Counted from the first letter of the stretch, positions 10,688 to 22,231 are shown. The stretch is DNA of 64,000 bases from Acephala macrosclerotiorum (GCA_014904845.1 MU119328.1:92658-156657); one strand, 5' to 3'. Notes: generated by a model not told the origin, from the letters alone. Program-made: numbers and translations.

Positions 10688-11356
10688 TTAAACAATTTTA
10701 TTTCGTAAAGGGATCAAATAAAAAAAATTGCGAATGTACAAAGCAGCATATTTTAGCTTTCCCAACGATGCTAACGCTTCTCTTTTCGCCATTTTCTCAT
10801 TATATAGGCAGTAATATCTCGCGAAAAGGTGGATGAAGGAATCAAATACGATAATCGCATTTGGTGGGTATTTCAGGACTCCTCTGTAAATACTTGAGGA
10901 TTTGGTGAATTTTTGCGGATATATAGCTCGTGATTCTTTGTTGGTTCTAGAGACTTTAATGTGCTTGATGTCATAGCTTATTGGGGACTTTGGCTCAGCA
11001 TTTGTCTGTATTTCGAAGGAGAAATGCGGAATGCCTTCGACGATGACTCCTGGGCCCATCAACAGGTTGCGCAACATGATTGGGTACATGAGCTGACCAT
11101 TGTATCCGGATGGAAAAGCGAGCTTCCAGATAGTTATTCGGAGTCCCGCTGGTAGCTCTGAAAATTGGTGGAATCCAGGAGAAGTAGGACTTGGTTCGCC
11201 GTTTTGCTGAGTTGCACAGACTTGCTGGGTAGCAGAGATTGAGTTCTGAGGTGTGGTATTCGAAGTAGTCCACGGTTTCATTCTCCGCGAAGTCGAATTC
11301 GTTTTCTCGAGAAGCTTCTCGGACATGTCACCCTTCGTCGCGTTGGTTCTCGCCAT
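10688..11356 (-). CDS. 2EXR-domain protein, possibly truncated
   Basis: A 222-residue frame from an ATG at 11356. After about 60 low-complexity residues it has FHQFSELPAGLRITIWKLAF, the start of the fungal 2EXR domain (LP..iR..IW), and then VSRTNKESRAIYPQKF, which matches the usual L..n.eSR.ea segment. 2EXR proteins are abundant in Pezizomycotina and mostly uncharacterised. Family members are commonly longer. Here the frame stops just inside the AT-rich block ending near 10690, and the last residues are coded by AT-biased codons, so the C-terminus may have been replaced or eroded by RIP spread. No intron is needed in the visible part. Expression is unknown. Confidence 0.6.
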   Translation of the reverse strand: MARTNATKGDMSEKLLEKTNSTSRRMKPWTTSNTTPQNSISATQQVCATQQNGEPSPTSPGFHQFSELPAGLRITIWKLAFPSGYNGQLMYPIMLRNLLMGPGVIVEGIPHFSFEIQTNAEPKSPISYDIKHIKVSRTNKESRAIYPQKFTKSSSIYRGVLKYPPNAIIVFDSFIHLFARYYCLYNEKMAKREALASLGKLKYAALYIRNFFYLIPLRNKIV

Positions 11357-12062
11357 GTTGCAAGGTGATGCTGACCTGCGACTCTATTTGTTGATGAAAA
11401 GACTACAGCCGCCTTCGAATTAAAGGATTGTGTTTAAGTATACAGACATGGAAGAGAAATGGAAGACTGTAGAAAGTAATGCAAGTACTACGTATAACAT
11501 GCCCTAGGCCTTCTAGAGTACCAGAGATTGACAGAGGTATGACGTTCTCGCCTCGAACGATGTCTAACCTGAATTGCTATCGCGTACATTGTAGTGCCAA
11601 AGATCTTTATCATATACCATCTTCATGCTCTCTGTTCTACTAACAAGTCTTCATGGCTAGTGGTTCTCGCTACCCCTTTCTTTTGTAAAGCATCACCTGG
11701 TAGCTAACCGAAGCGTCTCAATCTCTTCAATTTTCCTGCCTTGTCTGGCCACTTGGCGCTCAAAGACTTTTGATGGTTGCACCTTTTTGGCAATGAAACT
11801 ATGAGCAGGCTTCCATAATTGTATCAGTTGCATCGAACTTCCTCGATCGTCCGCTCGATGCCGCGAGATTGATACGTTGAAAAGTATCATGTTTTGAAAT
11901 CATGCATGTATTCATTGTGTGAAGTGTCTATGTCTCGATACTCAGCGTCTTACCTGAGGGAACTAGGAGTAGTAGTCTGCTTAGAATGACCCGCAATCCA
12001 GCTAATTTGACCCCTCCAATTTGTAAAAAAAAATCTTTCGCCAACTCAGATTGCCCCTCCAC
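11357..12062. other. Gene-free interval
   Basis: Ordinary base composition. A 65-codon minus-strand frame at 11693-11890 is the longest, and I recognise nothing in it. The interval probably holds the promoter of the 2EXR gene and the 3' flank of the first GHKL gene. Confidence 0.4.
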
Positions 12063-15000
12063 TTAGTCAAGCGAGATGACCTCTCCTTGTCTTGGACGCT
12101 TCGCCAGCGGAGTATCATCCTCGATCTCTTCCTTGATTCTGTCACGCTTGCCACTTGTGTTAGTAGGATGTTGGTGGGCACCCATAGTCAATATGCCTTG
12201 CATCATGCTCAGGACTCCTTGAAGTGTGCCCACCATCAAGGTCCTCGTCGGCATAGTCAAGACGCCCTGGATCATGCTCGATACACCTTGGAGAGTGGCA
12301 GTCATTGAAACCTTGTCCTCTTGAGCATGATTGACTGCATCTTGGAGGGACTGGATATTTGCTTCAAGCTCGGAGATCTTGTTAGTGACTGACTCAGGGA
12401 GTTCGTTGACTTCTTGGACGGCATCTGAATGTTCTCGCGCTTGCGCGTTCTCGATTGAGACACAGCCACCCACAGCTTGAGGTCCCTCGGCAACCAGATC
12501 GTTGGCAAGAACCTCAAACTCTGACCTTTCAGCAATCAATTGCTGATTTTTGGCTCTCATGGACTCGAGGTCGCTGGTCGCCTCTGTCAGTTGCTTCTCG
12601 CTCTCAGAATAATTCTCCTGCATTTGCTCAACCTCGCCTCGTAAATCCTCAATGATGCTAGTGAGCTTCTGCTTCTGGGTGTCGATATCAGACTTGGCTT
12701 GGCGGAGCTCGAGGTCTTTAATTTCTAGCTGTTGTCGGGCGGAGTTGAGCCGCTCTTCCATGTCATCGAGACGCTGCGATGGTAAATGTGGACGTCGGTC
12801 CTGGGATTGATGATTTAGCACAATCGTACCGATCGCCTTTGTGTGCAGGCCCGCAGCTATATTGGAGGGCCCTTCAAATCGAGGACTGGCTAGAGATTGA
12901 GTGTTCGTATCATCAATGGGAGTCTGGGCATAACTTAGTTATCTGTGCACCCTAGACCCAAGGAAAGACTCACCTGTGATTGACCAGTTCCTGTGGACCT
13001 CATGTCAGACAGAGATGGAATTGCAGGGGACCCAGCTTCCTCCGAGTCATTGTCATCTTCTAAAACTGAATTATTAGGAGTGCTCTCTGATCGAGGTCGT
13101 TGGAAAGTCTCCGGCTCGTGGCCTGCAGAGCCAAGTGATGCATCCGAATCTTGCGATCCATCTCTTTTTTTAATGAGCGACTTGGCAGGCTGGACTGACA
13201 GAGGAGGGACACCAAAGAATGCTCGATTATAGTCTCGGGCAACCATGGGGAAATATCGCTCGGCAATGTCCAATTTCTGGAAAACACATCCACCATCTTT
13301 TTGTGAGGTGACCTTATAAGGACAACCGCACACTGCAGTCCCAACTTCGCCTTCAGGGTCGGAGCTGCTTGCATTTGAGACAGTCAAGTCTCTTGCATCA
13401 TCTATTTGACGCCAGTGATTTTTCCTCGTTGCTGGCATAGAGGAACTGAAGGAACAAAGGTGCGCACCACACAAGGAGAGAACATCTGCCCGCTTTTCAG
13501 AACATGTGCGTTCTCGATGCAGAGTCACGCGACATTTTAGCTCTATTTCATAGAGCTGCCACATCCAGTCCTCCTCAACAACGGTCCAGAAGACACTCAA
13601 TTCTCCACCTCGGTTTCCCTCTAGCACAACGATAGTTCGGGGCATTTGGCGTAAGCTTTCGGCAACCTCCAAACGCAGGGAGTCATAGCCTTCCGCGGCT
13701 TGGTTGGCTGGAAGCTGAGGACTTTTCTTGAATTCCGCCAGAACCAACCCGTACAGCTTATAGATGATATGATCACATGAGAAGTCCTCAACTTTGATAC
13801 CAATGCGCGACAACCAGCATGGTGCTTTGCGATGGCTTGTCTTAAAGTCAAGCCATTTGTCGTTGATGATGAGGTTATCGCCATCGAGAAGTAAATCCAG
13901 ATCAGCAGCGGCTCCGCTCTTGAACACCAGATTGAGATGACTTGTTCTCTCGTCTAGTCCAAGCGCAGCACTCAATATTCTCTTGAACCCATTTGAGTAC
14001 GAGTCCTCTTGAAGGTCGGAGATCGGGGCATTGGCGAGCAGGAAGTGGCGTTGCTCCTGTGGGGTCCGAACAAGATTGCATTTTCTGAAAGGCTCCCAGA
14101 TACAGCTTGGAAGTGGTTTTGCGTGCTTCTTCAGATGTCGCTCAATGGAGGTAACATCCTAGTACAATTGTTAGTGATCTCGAAGCGCTATCCGCAGATA
14201 TAGGGATCCTACCTGTTCATGAGTCTTCGTATGATAGAAGAAAGAGCTTCGCTGAGGGTCTTGGGTGCCTAGATAGTCCCACACTTTCTTAGTGATCGAT
14301 GGCGTCAGCTTTTCATGAGCAAGATTGACATCTCCCCAATTCTTCTCATCGTCTTCAAGAAGCATCTTGACATATTGTTGCAAGACGCCCTTCTCTTCAC
14401 GATCAATCGCCGCAGCCCAAATCTTCGCAAAAGCTGAAGCCTCTTCGTCGCTACTACACAGTCTTTCGCGATCACGATTGACCTCTCCACACAGGAGATT
14501 GTATCCGAATTTGAGTTTCTTGGGAGTAATTGAGTCGCCGAGGTATAAACCCTTGAGGTAAACTCTGTTGCTAAATTCAACTCCAAGAACCAGGTCACCG
14601 TACAGGGTAGTAATTGTGTTTGCCGGACGGTCTAGGGCAAAGGAGATTTTAATCCACTCTTGGAATGTGCCGAAGTCGATCTGTTTGCCATTTGAGTTGT
14701 AGACTTTGCCAATCTTCACAGACACATCTTCCCAGATGTTGCTCTTCAGCTCTCGAGGCTTTCCCCCTGCGATTCTCTTCGCATCGATCAACATGGCTTT
14801 AGTAAGCTTGTTGTCATTCATTGGTGTCAGATGACAATATAAATGGCTCTTGTCACGGCCGCCGAACTGAAAGCTCCAATAGTACTTGGCGCTTTCGTAG
14901 CGAACCTGGAATCCTTTTCTCACCATGACAAGGGAAGCGACTTTGAATCCTTCTCCATGAGTTCCTGCGAGGTTGTCACCGTCTCGTTTGCTGCTGGCGC

Positions 15001-15431
15001 CAAGATCTAGGGCCTTGCGAGTCAATTGGGCTTTGAAGTTGGTCAACTCCAACATTCCTTTAGCCTTGGTGAATCGAATGAAGCCCAGAGCTTCCTCGGA
15101 GCCATTGTTATGTGCTGTTGCGATCCACTCCTTGTCTGTGTCTTTGATGGTGAGTGTAATCGTTCTAGGAGAGACCTTTTGAGACTGAACAATGCCATCC
15201 ATCCTGAATTGATCAGAAGTTATCCCAAGATGGCGACGATAGAGAGGGTAAGAGAGAGACTTACCAATTCTGAAAGAATTCTCGAAAGGCATCGCGGGCG
15301 GTCCAAGTAGGAACATACTTTCGAGTCAAGCCGAGAGCCTGCCTGCCTTTCTTCAAAACATCCCGATCTTCATTGAGCTCTTGAGAGAGCTCGACTTCGG
15401 ACTCCTCGTCTGCCAATTCGTAGTAATCCAT
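12063..15431 (-). CDS. Large GHKL (Bergerat-fold) ATPase-like protein, paralogue A
   Basis: Predicted exons 15265-15431, 14213-15203, 12974-14158 and 12063-12923 give 1067 residues. All junctions are GT-AG, keep frame, and the first two match introns of paralogue B. Exons 1/2 join to give FREFFQNWMDGI: E51, N55 and D58 fit the GHKL N-box ExxxNxxD. LDLGASSKR (121-129) and GTHGEGFK (136-143) fit the lid and the glycine-rich G2 loop. The expected DxGxG box between them is not evident; LELTNF stands there. Downstream are blocks shared with B: NIWEDVSVKIGK, RVYLKGL, FGYN, NRDRERL, VRTPQEQ, NDKWLDF, FSCDHI, a Cys pair CGCP and YFPMVAR. The last exon codes a coiled coil of roughly 150 residues, RIKEEI, a basic KRPR and the tail EVISLD. 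A nuclear ATPase with a protein- or DNA-remodelling role is inference. I know no characterised homologue; a resemblance to MORC or Hsp90 rests only on the nucleotide-binding motifs. A short extra intron in exon 3 near 13440 cannot be excluded. Confidence 0.82.
12183..12305 (-). repeat. Intragenic tandem duplication in GHKL paralogue A
   Basis: Two 54-nt units, 12183-12236 and 12252-12305, lie in the same frame inside the last exon. They encode variants of TLQGV-SM-QG-LTM, one starting TLQGVSSMIQG and the other TLQGVLSMMQG. The units are 15 nt apart and clearly related but diverged. They sit between the coiled coil and the basic C-terminus. Paralogue B shows no equivalent. Confidence 0.7.
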
Positions 15432-17065
15432 GATTGATCTTGATAGAAGGGCAGTCCGGGTTAGACTGTCGAAGGTGAAGGGAAAATGTTGTGGTTGTGC
15501 TTTGGAAAGCTGTTTGCCAGGGAGGCCTAGATATGGGTGAGAGCAACTTGAGGGCTAACTGTAGCATAGATCGAGACAATCTAACGCGTGCTATGTCACG
15601 CAAAGGGCCACTCTAAGTTTACTGTGGAAGTACTACGCTCATTCGGGGGGGAGAAGATGCAGCAATTCCTCGAGGAGGTGGGCGGAGGAAGCAAAGATCG
15701 AGTGGCGTGATGAGAAAGCCGTCGAGCTTGTTGCAGGTTGATGGAGACGAGGTCTAGACGAAGTTGAAGTTGAGGGGGCCTTGGCTGCGAGGAATGATTG
15801 CAGATTATTAGCAAACCGCAAGCTTGCACAACCTAATTGGAATGTGCGAAGATGATGCCTGGTAAGAGTGTGCCTAAACAGGCTTGGTTGGGAGTTGTTG
15901 TCGGAATATTGGGTCGCAAGATTGAAGGAGACAGAATGCGTCTGAAGGAAGTGAAAGCTCGGTCCCTTGCTTTATTGAATAAGCTAAGCTACTCACAAGA
16001 GAGTTGAAAGCGATGTTCATTGATGATAGAGATCCAATCATCATTGGCGGTATTGGACGAGACGGAAGCGTTAGGAGATGGGCAGTCCTTCTCCAAAGGT
16101 GATGGCTTGACTGACAGCGCGACCAATTCCTCAGCCTTGCTTGAATATTCTCGGCTTACTTCTGTAACGGATTGACTTTCTTTTGTCAAGACTATAACCT
16201 CAAAAAGCTCGGTTTCCTCAAACGTTCGCTTCATGGTCGGTTTCCCTTAACCGCCTACAAGATTGATTGCTCACGTACGAATTCCTAGCAGATGCGGACT
16301 GACTTGCCGACTCAGATTTAGATATGCCTCCTCACCCTTCTAGAAGCCCCCTTCTAGTCATCTTCTGTACGCCTTCATCGCCCAAATTATGCACTGGTCA
16401 GATGATCAGAGACAGGTGATTGTATAGAGAATCTCGCTAACATAAAGGCTCTGGTCCACTGAGAGCCTATACGGGGTAATGTTATCGTCCTCGCATATTC
16501 AACGACCTACCTGAGGGTGCTAGCATTCATTCGTTCGGATTGACCCGTTGAGCGTATCGAGAAATACGAGGGGAGGCTCGGTAAAGAATAGGGTGCGCAT
16601 TTCCCCCACCCCCCAATGGGGCCCCATTTAGACGTGCACTCGGACCAAGATCTAGTAGTATAAAGTCCAGATAAATTGTGCAGAATCGCACGAGGTTTGA
16701 AGAGCTGAATCCGAGCTTTTCAGCAAATTTACAGGTATTTGAATCTGGCCGAGCCTCCGTGGGGGATTTTGTGGGGCCCCGCGCGCAGCCTCGTAAAGAA
16801 AGCTAAGGAGCACTGTGGAAATTAATTTCACTCATTTGCGAATGGCGTTATTCGCCAACAAGCCATGTAGTGCAGCCCATCGCCCAATTCATGAGCGAGG
16901 CTGGATACGTATTTCTTTTGGGAAGCGCCTCATGACTCTCTTTGGGGGCGCGAAAGGCACGTGTGGTGTTGCGTCCAATTCATCGGATCGGTCATTTCAT
17001 CAGCAATCACTCCAGCCTTAATATTCCAATCATTTTTCATTCTCGTTTGTTCAAACAGAGCCGCC
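15432..17065. other. Intergenic region between GHKL A and the CFEM-like gene
   Basis: Apart from the possible small gene at 15874-16234, no supported coding sequence is visible. Composition is normal. C- and G-runs (CCCCCACCCCCC near 16610 and GGGGCCCC near 16620 and 16775) stand out but form no clear element. Confidence 0.4.
15874..16234 (-). CDS. Possible small two-exon gene of unknown function
   Basis: From an ATG at 16234 a frame starting MKRTFEETELFEVIVL runs to a good donor (T|GTGAGT, exon end 15997). An acceptor CAG near 15942 keeps frame to a stop at 15874, giving about 101 residues. The first part is acidic and Ser-rich; no domain is recognised. The splice signals are the main support. 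It lies just upstream of GHKL paralogue A on the same strand and could equally be a chance frame in that gene's 5' region. Confidence 0.3.
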
Positions 17066-18731
17066 ATGGACCAAGAAGGGACCGGTATCCGGTCCCAGAA
17101 CGACAACGTCAACTGCACGATAGATACACCGTCCCGAGATGTTATTCCTGAGTCTGTTGAAGGGGAGGCCTCCGAAGACGGTGTCAGCCTGAAAGCGGAA
17201 ATCGAATCTTTCGAGGCTAATCCTCTCATCCAAAACAACGTGGGCAAGTCGAATGAAGGTACTGCGCAGGATGCAGTTGCAGGCGTGATGCTCGGAGGCG
17301 ACGTCCAGAGGTTCAACATCATTCCGAGATGTGTTGTACGTACTGCTCGAACATCCTCTGGGCACGATCTAACAACGGTAGTTGAATTGCGCTCATTGGC
17401 GAGTCCTCGAACACGGATGTGCGTACTCAGACCATACTTGCTTCTGCCAGCAGATCGGTCCAGTACTATACGAGCCTGCAGTCCAGGCTTGCATAGAGGA
17501 ATGTCAATTCCTAGGCGAACAGGCTTGTATATATGCCGATTCCTGTATCAGTTCAGGCTTACACAAATAACTAGATGCTAAAGGAAGTATCATCGAGTAT
17601 TGCCAACACGACGAGCATCATATCAAATTCCCCCCATATATGCTGCATTATAAAGACCTGTTCCGAAGGCAGACAAGCGGTGGTGCCGGAGAAATTGCTG
17701 CACCTCAGACAACTCTGACGACTACGATAACCTCCACATTGCCCTGGGGCATCGCGGCTACGACATATACCCAGAACGGGGCGGGGACGGTGACAGTGGT
17801 GGATTACATCTCGGACACGCAAGTACTGACGTCGTTCTTCCAGACGACAACACTGTCTCCCGGCATAGCACCGTTCACATCCACGTTCACAGACCCCAAA
17901 TCTGCCGCTATCACAGTAGTACGAGGCGTCATAAGCTCTAGCACCACGGGTTCCACTTCCTCCCCCTCGTCGTCTTCCTCTTCCTCTCTATTGGGCCCCT
18001 CGCCATCCCCGCCCACGACAGACTCCAACCCAAAACCTACTGCAACATCTAGCTCGAGCGGACTCTCCACCGGAGCGAAGGTTGGGATCGGCGTTTCAAT
18101 ACCAATGCTCTGTGTTCTTTTGGCGTTAGGAATCCTATTGTTCCTACGCCGCCGAAAGCGTCAGAAAAAGATATCAGTCTCCACGATGATGCCGGAAAAG
18201 AATGACGGAGGACTTCCAGAGCTAACAAGCACGCTTCACAATTCCAAAGCCCAGGAAGTCGGTGGCATACCTATCCATGAGATGCATGCCGATGCCGGAC
18301 GCGCAGGACCGCATGGCGATTACACCAACCCACCAAGCGAGCTGCATGACAATCAGACGAATCCTTCCCACGAGCTTCATAGCAATCAAACAACTCCTTC
18401 TCATGAGTTGACTACCACTCCTATGCATCAAGACCGCTTCCCGCCACCGAGTTCTGTGGCAAAGGAGCCCGTCGCGATTACGAGCCCCAGTTCATCATTT
18501 CCACCTCCTTGGGAAAATAGTTCAAATAATGAATTTACACCTCCGCATCCCATTGAGGACCAAATCGACCAGGACAACGAAGCTGCCGAGCTTGCAAGAT
18601 TGCGGGAGGAGATGGCGCGTGTCAAGCAGAGGAAGGAGAGATTGCAACAGCTGCAAGATCTGGAAGCGAGGGAAGAGGAGTTGGAGAGATCGATCCAGCA
18701 GAGGACAAAGGGAGGATCCTCGAAGGCTTGA
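17066..18731 (+). CDS. Candidate CFEM-like / Ser-Thr-rich single-pass membrane protein
   Basis: Exon 1 (17066-17335) from MDQEGTGI joins exon 2 (17382-) across a 46-nt intron with GTACGT, CTAAC and TAG. The join gives IPRC-VLN-C, then GCAYSDHTCFC, QACIEEC and ADSC. This eight-cysteine pattern fits the CFEM domain of fungal surface proteins. Exon 2 alone would stop at 17570 (152 residues). A second intron with a weak donor (A|GTTCAG near 17560) and an acceptor at 17655 would fuse it in frame to the long frame ending at 18731. That frame has a Ser/Thr-rich ectodomain, a membrane span (about 23 residues: KVGIGVSIPMLCVLLALGIL), a basic stop-transfer RRRKRQKK, cytoplasmic repeats around NQTNPSHEL, and a terminal coiled coil. 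Read alone it starts at an ATG at 17640. No signal peptide is visible at 17066, which is odd for a CFEM protein. So this is one gene or two; the membrane part is the firmer call. Confidence 0.55.
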
Positions 18732-18954
18732 TGAAGTGGAATGTCGTGCTATATAGAGTGCCAAGTGTGGCGTAGTTGGTGGGAAAAGAACTGGGTGTGC
18801 GGTGCCTGAGATCATTTGACCTTTGTCTGTTGCGGCTGCTGATTATTCGAGCACAACTGATTGTTCCTATGCAATCAAGAGCCTTTCCTGTTTCGCCGCC
18901 AACTTGGGATTCCTATCTAACACACCGAACATCATCTAACGCCCCGCAGCGTCG

Positions 18955-21900
18955 TCATACACCAGTCAAATCAACGACCTTCTGCTGTGCAATAGTGATG
19001 ATTGTTCTCTGCCTCTTCGATGACGAGCCTTCCGTCTTAATCGTAACATTACCCTCGTCCCCGTCTCTTTCCCTCTTCACAACGTTTGTACGCCGTCGTC
19101 GCCTCTCAGCCGTGATACTCGCCAGCCTGACCTGCTCATCGTATGCATCCTCTGCTTCTTCTAACCTGGCTTCCAGTTCCTCTTTTGTATCTTGCAGTTG
19201 TTGGACCTTGTTTCGAAGGTTCTCGATCACTCCACTGGCGTCTTCTCCTTCGCGTTGGAGGTTCTCGATTTGTTGCTGCTTCGATAGTAACTCTGTCGTG
19301 GCATTGTCGATACGTGGTTGTGCTTCTCTCAGTTCTCGATCTTTTTCTTTGGCTTGTTTCTCTCTAGCCTCGAGTTGAAGACTAGAGTTGAAATTCTTCT
19401 GTTCTAGTTCTGAGATTACGATTTTCAAATTCTCGAGATCTCGGTGGGCGAGCTCAAGATCTTGTTCCTTGGATTGCAGCAGCTCCTGGTTCTTGAGGAT
19501 CGTGGCTGATAGTTCACGGATCGCCTGATCTCGTAGGCGAACATGATTCTTCTGTGTCTCTACTTCTGCTTGAGCCACCTGTAACGGGAGAGTCAAAGAG
19601 TCAACAAAGCTGTTATTGTCTTTATCTTTGGACAGTATCTTACCTGAAGGTCTTGACTGGCTCCCGAAGGAGAACTTGATGCACGGTCTCCAAGTGGCCG
19701 TTGTGGCAATGAATTGTTCGCAGATGCGCTGTTCTTCTGTACACTGGTCGAATTTGAGGCTGAAGGCCGCTTGGAAGAAGGGACTTCAACTACGATCGCC
19801 TCGTCAGAATCGGAAACACCGTACAGATCACCGAAGTCGTTCTCCAAACCAGCATTCTCATCTTTGTTTTCTGCCTGTGTCGAAGTCGAGCGCGGCAATC
19901 GAGTTGCAGTTGCATCTCCCCAATAAGGCCTCGCATGCCCATTGGAAGAAGATCTTGGTGATATGCTACCTGGGGCTAACCCAAAAAAAGCCCGATGCTC
20001 TGCGCGTGAAACCATGGGGAAGTACGTTTCTTTATCGTCCAATCCCTGGAACAGTGCCTGGAAATTTCTTCGTGACACAATTTTCAGCGGACACCCACAT
20101 GTGTCTTCGATGTGGGGAGAGATTTCAAAGTTCTTATCCGGGGGGTCTAAGTGAACGGGTCAGCGGCTTCAGATGTGTGATTCGCTAAGAATATCAAAAA
20201 CACATTCTAGTATTTTTCGAGTGGAATATTAAGACTTACACTGTACTAGAAGCTCGTCTCGTCTGAAAGAGCAAGTGCTATCGCGATGCAAGACGACACG
20301 GCATTTCGGATCCATGCCATAGACCCTGGAAGCCACATCACGATCCAGATCTGCCCATGAGACTTCAATCTCACCTACTTCAGTTGTTGCATTGGCTTCG
20401 ACCATGATTGGCATATGTCTAAGATTCTCACAGACCTTAAGGTAGAGTGAGCTATTTGACTCAATCACCTCTCGCTCTGATGACTGCGGGTGCCGATTAA
20501 GCTCGTCAAGAACCAAGTCGAACAAATCAGTCACGATATGATCGCAAGAGAAGTGGTCAGCAGTCGAGTGCTCTCGTGGCAATTGAAGTGCGAACCAACA
20601 TTGATTGTGAGCATGACTCAGCCCAAAGTCAAGCCATTTGTCGTTGATTTCGAGATTTGCATCCATAAGCAGCAAATCGAGGTCAGTTCTGTCCCCGCAC
20701 TTGAAGATTATTTCAAGGCCTTTGGTTCGCACGTCCAGCGCTAGAGCCGCTCGGAGAGCTCGCTGCATTCCTGCAGAATATGTGGATTTTTTGTCTTCAG
20801 CTAGGGGCGCATTGTGCAATAGGTAGTATTGCTGTTCCTGCGGGGTTCGAACAAGTCTAAATCTTCGTAAAGGATCCCAAAGAACAGTCGATAATTGGTC
20901 AGGCTGCTTCTTCAAGCTATTTCGAATGATCTCCACGTCCTTGGAAGAAGTATGATTATCAGTATATGATTTTAGAGGGTTGAGGGCGGCAATACCTTAT
21001 CTCCGTTACGACTGTCATGATAGAAGATCTTCTTGTCATGGTCAAGTTTTAGCAACTGCTCCCAGATCTTTCTGGCTGTGACTTCGGATATATGAGCCCC
21101 GGTCTCATGCACGTCTGCTGATGAGCTGTCTCGCAGCATGGAGACATAGTCTCCAAGAGTATCGTCCTCGTTCGATTGAATAGCGGCAGCCCAGATCTGA
21201 GCGAGTACTCTTGCTTCCTCTTCAGAGTTCGCCAACCTTTCTCGGTCTCGGTTGACAGTTCCAGTAAAGAAGTTGTACCCAAAGCGAAACGGCTTCTCTG
21301 TTGAGAAATTTTCGAGTAGAAGCCCCTTGAGATAGACCCGGCCTCTGAAAGCATCGTCCATGATTAAGCTTCCGTAAGGAGTTGCTATTATCTTCGAAGG
21401 GCGGTTCAGATCTAGGGAAACATCAATCCATTTCAAGAAATCCGCTTTCTTGATTTTGGATCCGATACCACGGATCTTCCCGATCTTGACCGAGACGTCC
21501 TCCCAAATGTTATTTTGTAATTCTCTGTGGGATCCTTTATCAACTTTGGCCTGGTATTTCTGCTTCAGCTTTGTGATCTTTGACTCCGACATCTCTGTCA
21601 GGAAACAGTAAAGCATGTTCTCATATCTTCCAGCAAATTTCATGGTCCAGTAGAATTCAGAAGCCTCGTACTGGACTCGGTAGCCCCTGCGAACCATGAC
21701 TAAAGACGCAATTTTGAAGCCTTCCCCATGTGTCCCAGCTGCCTCTTCATTGTCTCGCTTGGTACTCTCCCCGATATCCAACGCACTGCGGCTCAATTGG
21801 GATTTGAAGTTTGTGAATTCGAGTACCCCGTCTTTGAATCGAATAAAGCCGAGAAGGACATCTGTGGCTGGATGACGAGCTTCGACAATGTATACATCCT

Positions 21901-22231
21901 TTTCATCGAATCCTTTTGCGATAGGGCAGAGGTCTCTTTGATGCAGTCCTGCAGTTTCGACAATGGCGTCCTTCCTTGATGACAATTGGTTAGGCAGTCC
22001 ATTCAATTCGTTGATTGATCATTTGGGAACTTACCAATTTTGGTAGAATTCACGTATGGCGTGTGCGGGCTTCCAGCCAGGCACATAGTTTCTTGCAATA
22101 CCGAGGGCTTGCCTGCCGCGCCGCAGAGCACTTGGGTCATCATCAAGGTAATAGCCGTTTCTGAATTCCCAATCCTCGGTATCAGAATCTGAATCGTAGG
22201 GGTCCATTGGGTCTGTCATATAGCGAGCCAT
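18955..22231 (-). CDS. Large GHKL (Bergerat-fold) ATPase-like protein, paralogue B
   Basis: Predicted exons 22035-22231, 20996-21974, 20240-20939, 19644-20146 and 18955-19578 encode 1000 residues. The ATG at 22231 (MARYMTDPMDPY) is preferred over one at 22279 by comparison with A. The first splice gives IREFYQNWKDAI: E61, N65, D68 and A69 match the N-box ExxxNxxDA. LDIGESTKR (131-139) and GTHGEGFK (146-153) follow, while LEFTNF stands where a DxGxG box is expected. Blocks shared with A continue: NIWEDVSVKIGKI, GRVYLKGL, FGYNF, NRDRERL, RTPQEQ, NDKWLDF, FSCDHI, CGCPLK and YFPMVSR. The last exon is a long heptad-like coiled coil, then VTIKTEG, KRQR and the terminal VVDLTGV. It is convergent with the CFEM-like gene. 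The two shared introns have the same phase as in A, supporting an old duplication. Function is unknown; nuclear location is inferred from the basic C-terminus. Confidence 0.82.

Noticed and set aside
12063..22231. Calling the GHKL pair MORC proteins
   Set aside because: Only the nucleotide-binding motifs and a coiled coil are shared. No CW zinc finger or clear S5 domain was seen, so the family name is not justified.
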